DNA of 64,000 nucleotides from a bacterium (GTDB taxonomy: Bacteria; Verrucomicrobiota; Verrucomicrobiia; Limisphaerales; RI-55): positions 56,943 through 120,942 of the forward strand of contig WGOC01000015.1 in the NCBI GenBank assembly GCA_016124235.1, given 5' to 3'. Positions 16,119-25,278 of this stretch are shown in pieces; the stretch's first letter is position 1; the number at the start of each line of letters is the position of its first letter. Made by a program: the position numbers and the translations under genes. The notes beneath the pieces were generated by a model that searched no databases, was not told the DNA's origin, and was given only the letters and a program-made list of their open reading frames with translations.

Positions 16119-19100
16119 ATGAACCGCTTCACACTCATTCGTCGGAGTCTGACGTTTCATGCACGAGCGCACGCGGGCGTTTTGATTGGCGCGGCGATCG
16201 GCAGTGCGGCGTTGATCGGGGCGTTGGTTGTCGGCGATTCCGTCCGCATCAGTTTGCGCGACATGGCGCTTGCCCGCCTCGGCAAAACCCAGCTCGCATT
16301 GAACTCGGGCGACCGTTTCTTCCGCGATCAATTGGCCGCCGCGATTCAGACCAACATCGGAACGAATCTCAACATACGCTTGGCGTCGGCAATCCAGCTT
16401 CAGGGCGCGGCGAATTCGGTGAACGATTCGGCTCGGGCGAACCACGTCCAGGTGCTCGGCATTGATTCCTCGTTTTGGAGATTTGCGGATCAACCACCCG
16501 GATTTACCGACATTCCCGACGACTCGGTAGTGATCAACGAACCGCTCGCCAATCAGCTCAACGCCAAGGTCGGCGACACGATCTTGATCCGAGTGCTCAA
16601 GCCGTCCCTGCTTTCACGCGATGCGGCGATCACGCCCCAGGACGACGTCTCGGTGGCGATGCGGCTCAAGGTTCAAGCGGTGGTCAGCAATGCGCAACTT
16701 GGTCGATTCAGCTTGCGTGCAAACCAGGTCGCGCCGTTCACGGCGTTCCTTTCGCGGTCCAATCTGCAATCGCGTTTGAAGCTTCCCGGCAAGGCGAACC
16801 TGATGCTCGCGTCCGGCGACATTGATGCCGAGTCCGCGGACATAAAACTTGAAGATAGTTGGAAGCTCGCCGATGCCGAATTGGAACTGCGACCGGCGCC
16901 GGCCGCGAACGAAATCGAGCTGCGCAGTTCGCGCGTGTTTCTCGATCCCGCCAAGATCGCCGCTGCGAAAGCTGCCGCGCCAAACGCCCAACCCGTTCTC
17001 ACCTATTTTGCCAACGAAATCTGGCACGACACTAACACGACTCCGTATTCGATGATCGCCGCAATGGGACCGCCGGTTGTGCCGACAGATTTGTCTGGCA
17101 ACGAGATCATCATCAATCAATGGCTCGCCGACGACCTAAACGCGAAGCCGGGCGATGACATTTCGTTTCGTTACTACTTGCTCGACGCGGGCCGCGCTTT
17201 GCGCCAGGCGACCAACACATTTCGGGTGCACAGCATCGTGCCGCTGGCGGGCGCGGCGGCGGATCGCGATTTGATGCCCGATTTTCCGGGCGTCTCCGAT
17301 GCCGAAACAACGCGTGATTGGGACGCCGGTTTTGAGCTGGAGACCGATCGCATCCGGCCAAAGGACGAACAATACTGGAAGGAATATCGCGGCGCGCCCA
17401 AGGCATTCATCACGATCGCGGCGGGACGGAAATTGTGGGCCAACCGCTTCGGCGACACGACCGCCTTGCGCTGGCCGGCGAATTCCGTGAACACGAACGA
17501 GCTGGCTTCCGCGATCCTGAAGAATCTCAAACCGGCCGCCGTTGGTTTGAGCTTTGTGCCCGCCCGCGAACAGGCACTCACCGCGAGCGCCGAAGGCATG
17601 GGACGATATTTCAACTGGCTGTTCATCGGCTTCAGCTTCTTCCTGATCGGCGCGGCGTTGTTGCTGGTCGCGCTGCTTTATCAATTTGGTTTGGAGCAAC
17701 GCTCGACCGAGATCGGCACCTTTCTCGCGCTCGGCTTTCGACCAAAGGAAGTCCGCCGGTTGCTCCTTCGCGAAGGCGTCGCGCTCGGTTTGTTCGGCGG
17801 CGTGATCGGCGCCGCGGGTGGACTGCTCTACGCGAAGGCGATGGTGAGTGGACTGACCTCGATCTGGAGCGCGGCTGTGGGATCGGCGTCGTTGGAATTT
17901 CACTTTACGATCGCGACTTTAATCAGCGGCATTTTTGGTGCGGCAATTGTGAGTGCGTTGACGATTTGGTGGACGTTGCGCAAGCAGGCAAATCAATCCG
18001 CCCGCGAACTCTTGAACGAGGGCGGTGACGCCGCGGCTCAACGTTTCGACGCGTCCGCCGGCAAGTGGGTGCTCGTCATCGGCGTGCTCATGTTGCTGGG
18101 CGCGTTGGGAACGATGGCAGGCGCGTTCAAGAAAGGCCTGTCCTCGTCCGCGGAAGATTTCTTCAGCGTGGGCGCGATGGTTTTGATCGGCGGGCTGTTG
18201 TTTGTCCGCGTCTGGTTTGCGGCGTTGAATCGTAAGTCGATGGCGACGGGAAACGACCAGCTTTCCATGACTCGCGGGCAACTGTCCCTGCGCAACGCGA
18301 CGCGCCGCAGCAAACGAAGCGTGGCCACGATCGCGTTGCTCGCGTCCGGAACGTTTCTTGTCGTCGCGATCGCGGCGTTCCGGCTCGACGCCACGGAGGA
18401 TGCCGGCAAGCGATCGTCCGGCACCGGTGGTTTTGCGTTGATCGGTGAATCCGCGTTGCCTGTTTCGCAAAACTTGAACACCGAAAAAGGACGCGACTTC
18501 TTCGGGCTAAATCCGAAAACGATGGACGGTGTTTCTTTCGTCCCGATGCGTGTGCGCGAAGGCGACGAAGCCAGTTGCCTAAACCTGAACAAGGCACAGG
18601 TGCCCCGCGTGGTCGGCGTCAAACCAGATCAATTGTCCGGCCGGTTTACGTTCGCGGGTGTGGCCGATGGTGTCGATTCATCCAAACCATGGTTGGCGTT
18701 GGAACGAGGCAATTTCCATCCGGCAGACGGTAAACCGCTTGGGCCCGATGAAATTCCCTGTATCGCCGATTTCAATTCGCTCATGTATGCGCTCGAGAAG
18801 TCCGTCGGGGGCACGATCGACATGACCGACGAAATGGGCCGGCCGTTCAAGTTGCGAATTGTCGGTGCCGTCGCAAATTCGATCCTGCAGGGAAACCTGG
18901 TCATTGACGAAAGCGAGTTCATCAAACGGTTTCCCGGCGAAAGCGGCTACCGCATGTTTTTGATCGATGCGCCGCCGGATAAGTTGAAGGACGTGTCGGC
19001 GGCACTTTCGCGCGGCATGTCGGACCTCGGTATTGAACTGACCTCGGCCGTCGATCGGATGAACGCGTTCAACGCCGTGCAAAACACGTACCTCAGCACG

Positions 19101-19466
19101 TTCCAAGTGCTCGGTGGATTGGGTCTGCTGTTGGGAAGCGCGGGGTTGGGCGTCGTGGTTCTGCGCAACGTGCTCGAACGCCGCGGCGAGCTGGCGCTTC
19201 TGCTGGCGATTGGTTACCGGCGTCGCGAACTGCAACGCATGGTGTTGACCGAGCACGCGTTGTTGCTCGTGTTGGGCCTCGGGCTCGGGCTAATTACGGC
19301 CATCATTGCGATCCTTCCCGCGATCCTTTCGCCGACCGGCGGAATACCGTGGCGATCAATGCCAATCACACTACTCGCCGTCTTCCTCAACGGTGCGATT
19401 TGGACCTGGGTCGCCACGCGAATTGCCTTGCGCGGAGAATTGTTGAGCGCGTTGCGAAGCGAGTAA
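16119..19466 (+). CDS. Large ABC transporter permease with duplicated FtsX domains
   Basis: A 1115-residue permease. A membrane segment near the N terminus (HAGVLIGAAIGSAALIGALVV, about residues 19-40) is followed by a long periplasmic MacB-like domain, then FtsX membrane bundles near residues 500-620, 650-700, 750-770 and 1005-1110. The FtsX hallmark with RSTEIGTFLALGFRPKEVRRLLLREG (around 545-570) recurs near the C terminus as RRGELALLLAIGYRRRELQRMVLTEH, showing a duplicated core as in large bacterial FtsX-family permeases. The start at 16119 is the ATG closest to the first helix; an upstream non-ATG start would add only repeat-derived sequence. It pairs with the ATPase at 15215. Substrate is unknown. 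Confidence 0.9.
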   Translation: MNRFTLIRRSLTFHARAHAGVLIGAAIGSAALIGALVVGDSVRISLRDMALARLGKTQLALNSGDRFFRDQLAAAIQTNIGTNLNIRLASAIQLQGAANSVNDSARANHVQVLGIDSSFWRFADQPPGFTDIPDDSVVINEPLANQLNAKVGDTILIRVLKPSLLSRDAAITPQDDVSVAMRLKVQAVVSNAQLGRFSLRANQVAPFTAFLSRSNLQSRLKLPGKANLMLASGDIDAESADIKLEDSWKLADAELELRPAPAANEIELRSSRVFLDPAKIAAAKAAAPNAQPVLTYFANEIWHDTNTTPYSMIAAMGPPVVPTDLSGNEIIINQWLADDLNAKPGDDISFRYYLLDAGRALRQATNTFRVHSIVPLAGAAADRDLMPDFPGVSDAETTRDWDAGFELETDRIRPKDEQYWKEYRGAPKAFITIAAGRKLWANRFGDTTALRWPANSVNTNELASAILKNLKPAAVGLSFVPAREQALTASAEGMGRYFNWLFIGFSFFLIGAALLLVALLYQFGLEQRSTEIGTFLALGFRPKEVRRLLLREGVALGLFGGVIGAAGGLLYAKAMVSGLTSIWSAAVGSASLEFHFTIATLISGIFGAAIVSALTIWWTLRKQANQSARELLNEGGDAAAQRFDASAGKWVLVIGVLMLLGALGTMAGAFKKGLSSSAEDFFSVGAMVLIGGLLFVRVWFAALNRKSMATGNDQLSMTRGQLSLRNATRRSKRSVATIALLASGTFLVVAIAAFRLDATEDAGKRSSGTGGFALIGESALPVSQNLNTEKGRDFFGLNPKTMDGVSFVPMRVREGDEASCLNLNKAQVPRVVGVKPDQLSGRFTFAGVADGVDSSKPWLALERGNFHPADGKPLGPDEIPCIADFNSLMYALEKSVGGTIDMTDEMGRPFKLRIVGAVANSILQGNLVIDESEFIKRFPGESGYRMFLIDAPPDKLKDVSAALSRGMSDLGIELTSAVDRMNAFNAVQNTYLSTFQVLGGLGLLLGSAGLGVVVLRNVLERRGELALLLAIGYRRRELQRMVLTEHALLLVLGLGLGLITAIIAILPAILSPTGGIPWRSMPITLLAVFLNGAIWTWVATRIALRGELLSALRSE

Positions 19467-19475
19467 GCGGTGTGG

Positions 19476-19620
19476 GTGGAACAGCCAACCTGGCCGCTTG
19501 CGATGGCAACTTGCCGCCGGATTCGGTCGGAACGAAAGGCCCCATTATTCGTTGTTAACTGGTGTCATTTGACTGGCCGGCTGGTAGTCGGCCAGAACGG
19601 GCAAGTTGCCCGTTCCACCA
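19476..19620. repeat. REPIN-like palindromic element (inverted pair)
   Basis: The outer arms GGTGGAAC (19476-19483) and GTTCCACC (19613-19620) are exact inverted repeats, as are the inner CTGGCCG (19491-19497) and CGGCCAG (19590-19596). The right end contains a 21-nt palindrome (19596-19616). Two facing hairpin units separated by a spacer is the layout of REP doublets. It fills the gap between the ABC permease and the ACT-domain gene. Confidence 0.6.
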
Positions 19621-19734
19621 AGGCTCGGTCGTATCGTTTGGCTGAAGGGCAAATCATTGACCGTTCGCAAAGTCATACACTGACGACCGCCATTTTCAAT
19701 TCGGCCAACCTGGACTAACTTTCTTTCACCTTCC

Positions 19735-20154
19735 ATGAATCACCACGTCTGCCGGCAACTCACGGTTGCCATTGAAAATCAGCCGGGCCGCCTGGCCGCG
19801 ATCGGCCAGACCCTCGCTGCGCACGACATCAACATCAAGGACCTGTCGATCAACGACACGGTTGAACAGGGCGTTGTGCGGCTTATCACCAGCGATCCGG
19901 TTCGCGCGCGCGAATTGCTAACTGCGGCCGGTTTATATGTGATAGAAGCCGAAGTCGTGGTGGTGGATCTGCGCGACATCCCCGGCATGTTGGCGCGGGT
20001 CAGTCAGGCGCTGGCGGATGCGGGCATCAACATCCAGTACGCCTACGGCAGCGAAGATTCCGTTGAGCAAAAGCTGCGACTGATTTTGAAAGTCTCGGAC
20101 GTCGCCGGCACGATGCAAGTCTTGTCGAACCTCGCTGACGATCCGGCCGCATGA
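19735..20154 (+). CDS. Tandem ACT-domain protein
   Basis: A 139-residue protein made of two ACT domains: residues 8-68 (QLTVAIENQPGRLAAIGQTL, then DINIKDLSI) and 75-135 (VVVVDLRDIPGMLARVSQAL, then GINIQYAYG). The second copy has the canonical PGMLARV..L turn and GINI strand. Stand-alone tandem ACT proteins typically bind amino acids and regulate enzymes. It overlaps the next gene by ATGA (20151-20154), implying co-translation with the ketopantoate-reductase-like protein, so it may be a ligand sensor for that partner. Ligand unknown. Confidence 0.88.
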   Translation: MNHHVCRQLTVAIENQPGRLAAIGQTLAAHDINIKDLSINDTVEQGVVRLITSDPVRARELLTAAGLYVIEAEVVVVDLRDIPGMLARVSQALADAGINIQYAYGSEDSVEQKLRLILKVSDVAGTMQVLSNLADDPAA

Positions 20155-21320
20155 ATTCGCTGCGATCAGGAGCGATTGGGATCCTTCCGCCTGGCGCGCT
20201 GGGGGTGAGTCTCTTTCACCATCTAACCCATCAATCCAACGATCTCGACGGCGAAGTTTGTTTTCTTTCGCGAAGCGATTCGTCAAGCACCGTAGCGTTG
20301 AGAGCCGCCGGGATTCTGAAAATCCAGGCCGGCGACGAACTCAAGGAGATCCCGCTGCCGAACTTGTTGAAAGGTGATCTGATCACTTGTTTTCGCGCCG
20401 GCGAACTTCCTGAGGCTTTGCTGATCTGCACGAATCCCGATCAGTTATTGGACTTGGTTTCCGAATGCGTCGCATTGTTGGAAACCGTGGCCGAAGCCGG
20501 TTTGCTGTCGCCGAAGGCGCTGCCGTTTCCAGCGGTAGTGCTTTGTTCCAACGGAATCTATTATCAACGCGTTCGTCAGGTGTTCATTGAAAAACTGGAA
20601 GAAGCGACGTTGTTCGGACGGCTGCCCGATTTGTGGCCCGACTTGATGCCAGCCATCGTTGGCCGTTGGTTGCGCGGCGTGAGCATTCAGACCGGGGTGC
20701 GCGATGGTTCCGGCGCGTCGGCGATCTATCGACCGGGCCCATCGGGCATCACGCGAATTGCCGGCGGCGATCGCGAGATTCGGCAACGAGTTGTCCAGTC
20801 GTGCGTGGAACGTGGAGCGTGGTTTGAAGACGCCGGCGATCTGAGTCCAACGCGAATTGAGTTCGACAAGGCAATTGTAAACCTCGCAAGCAACTTGATC
20901 GGCCTGCTGCTTGCGATCGATGAACAGGGACATTTTCACCGCTTGCAGATCGGCGAAGTAGCGGAAGCCAAGAATCACGAGCGGTTGGAAAAATTGGCGA
21001 CCGAAGTGTTCCGCGTGGGCCGTGCGGTGCGGGCATACAGCACGAACGATGAACTATCGGATCAGGTCGCGAGACTTCATCAGACGCTCGATTTGCACCG
21101 CGATCACGTGCCGTCGAGCGTGCAATGGGTCGATGTCCAACTGCGTCGCGGCGAACTCAAGGCTCGATTGACGCCGACCGAGAAATGGTTGCTCGAACCG
21201 CTGGTTCGCTACGCGCTGGCCGCACATTTGCCAGACACCGCCCACTACTTCAAATCGCTCGAACGTGAGTTGATTGCGAAGTTGCGAAAAGCCATCGGAC
21301 GTCGTGGCTCCGACATGTGA
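20151..21320 (+). CDS. Ketopantoate-reductase-like (Rossmann) protein of uncertain function
   Basis: A 389-residue protein with an N-terminal nucleotide-binding-like start (GAIGILPPGALGVSLFHHLT, residues 7-26) and a helical C-terminal half with FDKAIVNLASNLIGLLLAI (about 238-256), which recalls the core helix of ketopantoate reductase (PanE/ApbA) and related dehydrogenases. The Gly-rich motif is GILPPGALG rather than GxGxxG, so cofactor binding may be altered. It is longer than PanE (about 300 residues). The 4-base overlap with the tandem ACT gene suggests a functional pair. I would call it a distant KPR-like protein, not panE itself. Confidence 0.55.
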   Translation: MNSLRSGAIGILPPGALGVSLFHHLTHQSNDLDGEVCFLSRSDSSSTVALRAAGILKIQAGDELKEIPLPNLLKGDLITCFRAGELPEALLICTNPDQLLDLVSECVALLETVAEAGLLSPKALPFPAVVLCSNGIYYQRVRQVFIEKLEEATLFGRLPDLWPDLMPAIVGRWLRGVSIQTGVRDGSGASAIYRPGPSGITRIAGGDREIRQRVVQSCVERGAWFEDAGDLSPTRIEFDKAIVNLASNLIGLLLAIDEQGHFHRLQIGEVAEAKNHERLEKLATEVFRVGRAVRAYSTNDELSDQVARLHQTLDLHRDHVPSSVQWVDVQLRRGELKARLTPTEKWLLEPLVRYALAAHLPDTAHYFKSLERELIAKLRKAIGRRGSDM

Positions 21321-21332
21321 GCTTTGGCTTAA

Positions 21333-21617
21333 TCAAGCCTGCGCTTGTCGGTCGATCTTCGCCGCGAGCTCGAAATCCTTGCCCGTCAGGCCGCCCTCGC
21401 TGTGCGTGGAGAGCACGAGCGTCACTTTGTTCCAGCGAATGTCGATGTCCGGATGGTGCCACGCTTTTTCGGCCAGCTTGGCGACCTTGTTCACGAACTT
21501 CATCGCCACGGCAAAGTCCTTGAACTCAAACGTCCGGCGGATCGTTTTACCGCGCCGGGTCCACGCGGGCACCTGGGTGAGCGCACTTTTGATTTCGGCT
21601 GGTTTGAGCAGAGCCAT
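21333..21617 (-). CDS. phhB: Pterin-4a-carbinolamine dehydratase
   Basis: A 94-residue protein of the PCD/DCoH family. It dehydrates 4a-hydroxytetrahydropterin during recycling of the pterin cofactor of aromatic amino acid hydroxylases; many bacteria carry it without phenylalanine hydroxylase. The family core is visible: FVNKVAKLAEKAWHHPDIDI (residues 41-60) with the EKxxHHP motif, then VTLVLSTHSEGGLTGKDFELA. The length is typical. It lies 2 bases after the Dabb gene stop on the same strand, so the two are probably co-transcribed. No hydroxylase gene is in the window. Confidence 0.93.
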   Translation of the reverse strand: MALLKPAEIKSALTQVPAWTRRGKTIRRTFEFKDFAVAMKFVNKVAKLAEKAWHHPDIDIRWNKVTLVLSTHSEGGLTGKDFELAAKIDRQAQA

Positions 21618-21619
21618 CG

Positions 21620-21922
21620 TCAGCCTTCGAAGTCGTAAACAACCACCTTGCTGGTGTTGGGTTTGAAAACCTTCTCTACGAACTCAATGTGCAACGGATG
21701 CACCTGGTAGTCGTCCTGGGTTTTCTTATCGGGAAAGGTGATGTTGAGCGCGACCTGATACGTTTGATCGACAACCGGCCGTTCGCTTTTGGCCATGCGA
21801 CCGATGTGGAATTGAATCACGCCGGGAATCGGTTGCAGGTATTTCTTCGCGCCCGCGATCAACTCGTCCGCAGCATTGGGAAGTTCGGGTTTAGTCCAGA
21901 AAATGACGACGTGGGAAAACAT
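21620..21922 (-). CDS. Dabb (stress-responsive alpha/beta barrel) domain protein
   Basis: A 100-residue dimeric alpha/beta-barrel protein. MFSHVVIFWTKPE starts exactly as family members do (strand beginning with HxVxFxxK), which is why I prefer 21922 over an earlier in-frame ATG. PIPGVIQFHIGR, YQVALNITFPDKKTQDDYQ and HPLHIEFVEKVFKP are the other conserved blocks. Family members have diverse or unknown catalytic roles. It is the first gene of a two-gene unit with the PCD dehydratase. Confidence 0.85.
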   Translation of the reverse strand: MFSHVVIFWTKPELPNAADELIAGAKKYLQPIPGVIQFHIGRMAKSERPVVDQTYQVALNITFPDKKTQDDYQVHPLHIEFVEKVFKPNTSKVVVYDFEG

Positions 21923-22108
21923 GTTCGGTGAATTAAGTTTTGTAGCTGGAAGTGTCGGGCAATGGCCCCGGCGATTCAAGAGCGGAGGTCGGCAAGCTCT
22001 CTGAATATTGCGTCCCGCAACTTCTGATGAGCCTCGTCCGGCAAGTTTTCTTCCGGAACAGGATTGCCGGAACGCGATTCGTTTCTACACTCGGCAGCCG
22101 CGCAACAA

Positions 22109-22867
22109 ATGCCACTCACGACGCCTCATCGAAATCAACGCCAGCCGACCGGTTTCACGCTGGTTGAGCTGCTGGTGGTGATCGCGATCATCGGCGTGCT
22201 GGCGGCATTGCTGGTCCCGGTGCTGGCGCGCGGCAAAGCCGCCGCGCGAACGACACTTTGCACGAGCAACGAACGGCAACTCATGCTGGCAAGCCAGATG
22301 TATTGGAACGACAACAACGAGCGCGTGTTCCCGTATTGGTATGCTTCGGACGCGCAAGGCGTTCGCTATTGGTTTGGCTGGCTGGCCAAAGGTAATGAAG
22401 GCGAACGGGCTTTCGATGCGACTCAGGGGGCACTTTTTCCGTACTTGAAGGAGCGTGGGATCGAAACCTGTCCTGAGCTGAATTACGACAGTCGCTGGTT
22501 CAAGTTGAAGGCGCGGGGCGCGGCTTACGGTTACGGTTATAATCTCCATCTGACGCCACCGCTCGGGCCGGCCGCATTGCGCATCACGCAGATCAAATCG
22601 CCGACGGCCGTTGCATTGTTTGCGGATGCCGCTCAGGTGAACACGTTTCAAGCACCCGCGTCTCCGGAGCATCCCTTGCTGGAGGAATTCTATTACGTGA
22701 GTGATCGCGAAGCGACGACCCATTTTCGGCACGATGGTCGGGCTAACGTGGTCTTCCTTGATGGTCACACCGAATTAATCAAGCCGGCCGCTGGCAGCGT
22801 TGATTCACGGCTGCCCGCGGAGACCGTCGGCCAACTGCCCACCAATCTCCTGCTTCCCGCCAAATAG
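22109..22867 (+). CDS. Type II secretion/type IV pilin-like prepilin protein (H-X9-DG class)
   Basis: A 252-residue protein with a class III prepilin leader: a short hydrophilic N terminus, then GFTLVELLVVIAIIGVLAAL, with cleavage expected before the Phe that follows Gly. The C-terminal FRHDGRANVVFLDGH is the conserved histidine/Asp-Gly block of the large PVC-specific prepilin-like family. Such proteins are abundant in Planctomycetes and Verrucomicrobia and their roles are mostly unknown. The start at 22109 gives the shortest normal leader. No assembly genes are adjacent. Confidence 0.88.
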   Translation: MPLTTPHRNQRQPTGFTLVELLVVIAIIGVLAALLVPVLARGKAAARTTLCTSNERQLMLASQMYWNDNNERVFPYWYASDAQGVRYWFGWLAKGNEGERAFDATQGALFPYLKERGIETCPELNYDSRWFKLKARGAAYGYGYNLHLTPPLGPAALRITQIKSPTAVALFADAAQVNTFQAPASPEHPLLEEFYYVSDREATTHFRHDGRANVVFLDGHTELIKPAAGSVDSRLPAETVGQLPTNLLLPAK

Positions 22868-22882
22868 ATTTCGTTGCGAACT

Positions 22883-22917
22883 AAAAAATGCCCGGCTCTC
22901 TATTTGAGAGCCGGGCA
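22883..22917 (-). terminator. Rho-independent terminator of the Hsp20 gene
   Basis: A 12-bp perfect stem (22889-22900 with 22906-22917) and 5-base loop lie 33 bases after the Hsp20 stop. On the minus strand the stem is followed by six T (22883-22888). Confidence 0.85.
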
Positions 22918-22949
22918 GTGAATTCCAAGGCTGCGCAGCGGGTTTTGGA

Positions 22950-23393
22950 TTAAGCAACCGCCACCTTGATTTCGCGTGGTTTGGCTTCTTCCGTCTTTGG
23001 AAGCGTGACCGTCAGGATGCCATCCTTGCCGGATGCTCCCACCTTGTCCGCCTGAACGGGCGCGGGCAGGCGAACGGACCGCTCAAACTTCCCATACGCG
23101 CGCTCCGAAAGACGGAGTTCGCTTTCCTTCGCACCTTCATATTTGCGTTCGCCGCTGATGGTCAGGACATCTTCGTCGAGGGTGACCTTCACGTCGGACG
23201 CCTTGACGCCGGGCAATTCGACAGTAATCACGAATTCTTCCTTGCCTTCCGTCACTTCGAGAGCCGGATGCCAGGTGCGCTCGGCATTCACTTCGGGAGC
23301 GAACAGACGGTCGAGGTTGTTTTGCAGCCGGCTGAGAGGTCCAAAGCCGGTCAGGTAGTTTACTTGAGTATTCGGATAACGCTTCAGCAACAT
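22950..23393 (-). CDS. Small heat-shock protein, Hsp20/alpha-crystallin family
   Basis: A 147-residue ATP-independent holdase chaperone. The alpha-crystallin domain spans about residues 43-138: WHPALEVTEGKEEFVITVEL, PGVKASDVKVTLDEDVLTISGER, then GKFERSVRLPAPVQADKV with the final GILTVTLPK (the IxVxxPK-type end). The short N-terminal arm LLKRYPNTQ fits bacterial class A members. The start at 23393 is preceded by an AAAGG Shine-Dalgarno about 8 bases upstream. It has a strong terminator (22883-22917) and an inverted repeat upstream (23512-23558) that may be an operator; no CIRCE element is present. Confidence 0.95.
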   Translation of the reverse strand: MLLKRYPNTQVNYLTGFGPLSRLQNNLDRLFAPEVNAERTWHPALEVTEGKEEFVITVELPGVKASDVKVTLDEDVLTISGERKYEGAKESELRLSERAYGKFERSVRLPAPVQADKVGASGKDGILTVTLPKTEEAKPREIKVAVA

Positions 23394-23511
23394 AATGTAA
23401 CCTTTCGATTTAGAGTTAAACTGTTGCCATCCATTAAGCTTTTGGCATTCCAAGAATTGCTCCGAGCTTAGCGTGTTTATTTACAACGACTTACGATTTT
23501 AAAGCATCGAT

Positions 23512-23558
23512 TTGATCAGTTGAAACTGCGCCATGTTTAACCAATCTTGACTGATCAA
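23512..23558. promoter_or_regulatory. Inverted repeat upstream of hsp20, candidate operator
   Basis: TTGATCAGT (23512-23520) and ACTGATCAA (23550-23558) are exact 9-base inverted repeats 29 bases apart, each containing the palindrome TGATCA. They sit about 120-165 bases before the hsp20 start and lack the T-run of a terminator. A short palindrome, TGCCAATATGGCA, follows at 23573-23585. Function is inferred. Confidence 0.35.
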
Positions 23559-23667
23559 CATCGTCGCAATAATGCCAATATGGCACAACTAGATCGCCAA
23601 TGAGAGAATGTCGAGCGGTTGGTGAGATGACCGGCTTTTTGATTGAGCGAAGGACTTCGTCGGCGAC

Positions 23668-25134
23668 TTATTCGGCACCGGGTTCTTCCGCAAGCTTGCG
23701 GTAAAGAGTGGCCAAGCTGACACCAAGAACGCGCGCGGCTTCTTCCTTGTCACCTTCCGTTTGGGCCAGAATTCGGTTGATATAGGCGACTTCCTGATCG
23801 CGGATGAAATCCTTGAGGGGGCCGAGCCGGTTGAAGGTTTGATTCGCCGCCGCCGGCGCACCACCCGCGCCTTCTGAAGCGACAGGACGGGATGCCAGCG
23901 CATTTTCCGTCGGCAATGCGGGAAGCGGTACCGGTGATTCGTCATCTGCGACCGGTCCCTTGGGAGCGATCAGCGGTGGCAGATCAGCCGCGCGGATCAG
24001 GCCGTTTTCTGACATGGCACAGGCCCGTTCGATGGCATTTTCCAGTTCACGCACATTGCCCGGCCAATCGTGGGCACTGAGCGCATCAAGTGCTCCGCGA
24101 GTGATCTGAAATCCACGGCCGGTTCGGCTGTCTACGCGATGCCGCAGAAAATGACCTACCAGCAACGGGATGTCCTCCTTGCGTTCGCGCAAAGACGGCA
24201 GATTGATCGCAATCACGTTCAATCGATAGAACAAATCCTCGCGGAAGCTGCCGTCCTTGACCTTGTCCTCGAGGTTTTCGTTGGTGGCGGCCAACACGCG
24301 AACGTTTACATAGATCGGCGTGTTGTCACCCACACGGCGTACTTCCTTTTCCTGAAGCACTCGCAGCAGTCGGCTCTGGAGCACCGGCGGCATGGTGCCG
24401 ATTTCATCGAGGAAGATGGTACCGCCGTCAGCTTCCTGAAACAGACCTTTCTTGTCGTTGACGGCACCGGTGAAAGCGCCTTTGCGATGGCCAAATAATT
24501 CCGACTCCAGGAGATTTTCCGGCAGCGCACTGCAATTGATCGGGATGAAAGGAGCAAACTGCCGCCGGCTGTTGAAATGCAAGGCGCGAGCGATCAGTTC
24601 CTTGCCTGTGCCGCTTTCACCCAGAATCAGAATCGTGCTGTCCGTGTCGGCAACGCGTTCCACCATCTTGAATACGCTCTGCATCGCGCTGCCATTACCG
24701 ATGATCTGGTCAAACTGATATTTCCGCTTGAGTTGCTTCTTGAGGTAGGCGTTTTCCGAAACCGCATCGTTATAGGAAAGTGCCCGCTGAATCGTCAGCC
24801 GCAGGTCATCGACTTTGAAAGGCTTTTCCAGGTAATCATAAGCGCCTTTCTTCATCGCCTCCACGGCCGTCTCGATCGTGCCAAAGCCGGTGATCACGAT
24901 CACGGTGGGCGGCGGATTGAGCGAGCGCGCCTTTTGCAAAATATCCAGCCCCACCGCCTTGTTCTTGTCGAGGTAAAGATCGGTGATGACAAGTTCGGGC
25001 TGATGTTCCTCGAGAGCATCGATCGCGGCATAGCCGCTCGTGTACGGAAAGACCTCGTGACCTTCCGCGCGCAACAGTTCGGCGACCATTTGCACCATGG
25101 TGATTTCGTCGTCCGCGAGGAGAACCTTTGCCAT
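23668..25134 (-). CDS. Sigma-54-dependent response regulator, NtrC family (orphan)
   Basis: A 488-residue three-domain regulator. The receiver (1-120) has Asp8-Asp9, phospho-acceptor Asp52 and Lys104 (EKPF). The AAA+ domain (about 142-375) has Walker A GESGTGKE (172-179), the sigma-54-contacting GAFTGA loop (219-224) and Walker B IFLDE (240-244). A Pro/Ala-rich linker of about 50 residues leads to a Fis-type helix-turn-helix (KEEAARVLGVSLATLYRKL) at the C terminus. No histidine kinase gene is adjacent, so it is an orphan regulator here. Its targets are unknown; hsp20 lies downstream on the same strand but has its own upstream interval. Confidence 0.95.
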   Translation of the reverse strand: MAKVLLADDEITMVQMVAELLRAEGHEVFPYTSGYAAIDALEEHQPELVITDLYLDKNKAVGLDILQKARSLNPPPTVIVITGFGTIETAVEAMKKGAYDYLEKPFKVDDLRLTIQRALSYNDAVSENAYLKKQLKRKYQFDQIIGNGSAMQSVFKMVERVADTDSTILILGESGTGKELIARALHFNSRRQFAPFIPINCSALPENLLESELFGHRKGAFTGAVNDKKGLFQEADGGTIFLDEIGTMPPVLQSRLLRVLQEKEVRRVGDNTPIYVNVRVLAATNENLEDKVKDGSFREDLFYRLNVIAINLPSLRERKEDIPLLVGHFLRHRVDSRTGRGFQITRGALDALSAHDWPGNVRELENAIERACAMSENGLIRAADLPPLIAPKGPVADDESPVPLPALPTENALASRPVASEGAGGAPAAANQTFNRLGPLKDFIRDQEVAYINRILAQTEGDKEEAARVLGVSLATLYRKLAEEPGAE

Positions 25135-25278
25135 GGCGCGAGGCTAGGCATGCCCCGGCCAAACGGCAAGCTGTCATTGAGAACGGTGGCTGAGTTTGTG
25201 CCGTTAACAAACCTTTAAAGAGCCACGGTTGGTCGCACACTTCATGTTCGATGAGAACGGCGACCGTATTTGCCTGGA

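Noticed and set aside
23573..23600. Sigma-54 promoter at the TGCCAATATGGCA palindrome
   Set aside because: On the minus strand the GG and GC are 7 rather than 10 bases apart, which does not fit a -24/-12 promoter.
23394..23667. CIRCE or sigma-32 element for hsp20
   Set aside because: No TTAGCACTC-N9-GAGTGCTAA and no good CTTGAA/CCCCAT pair is visible.
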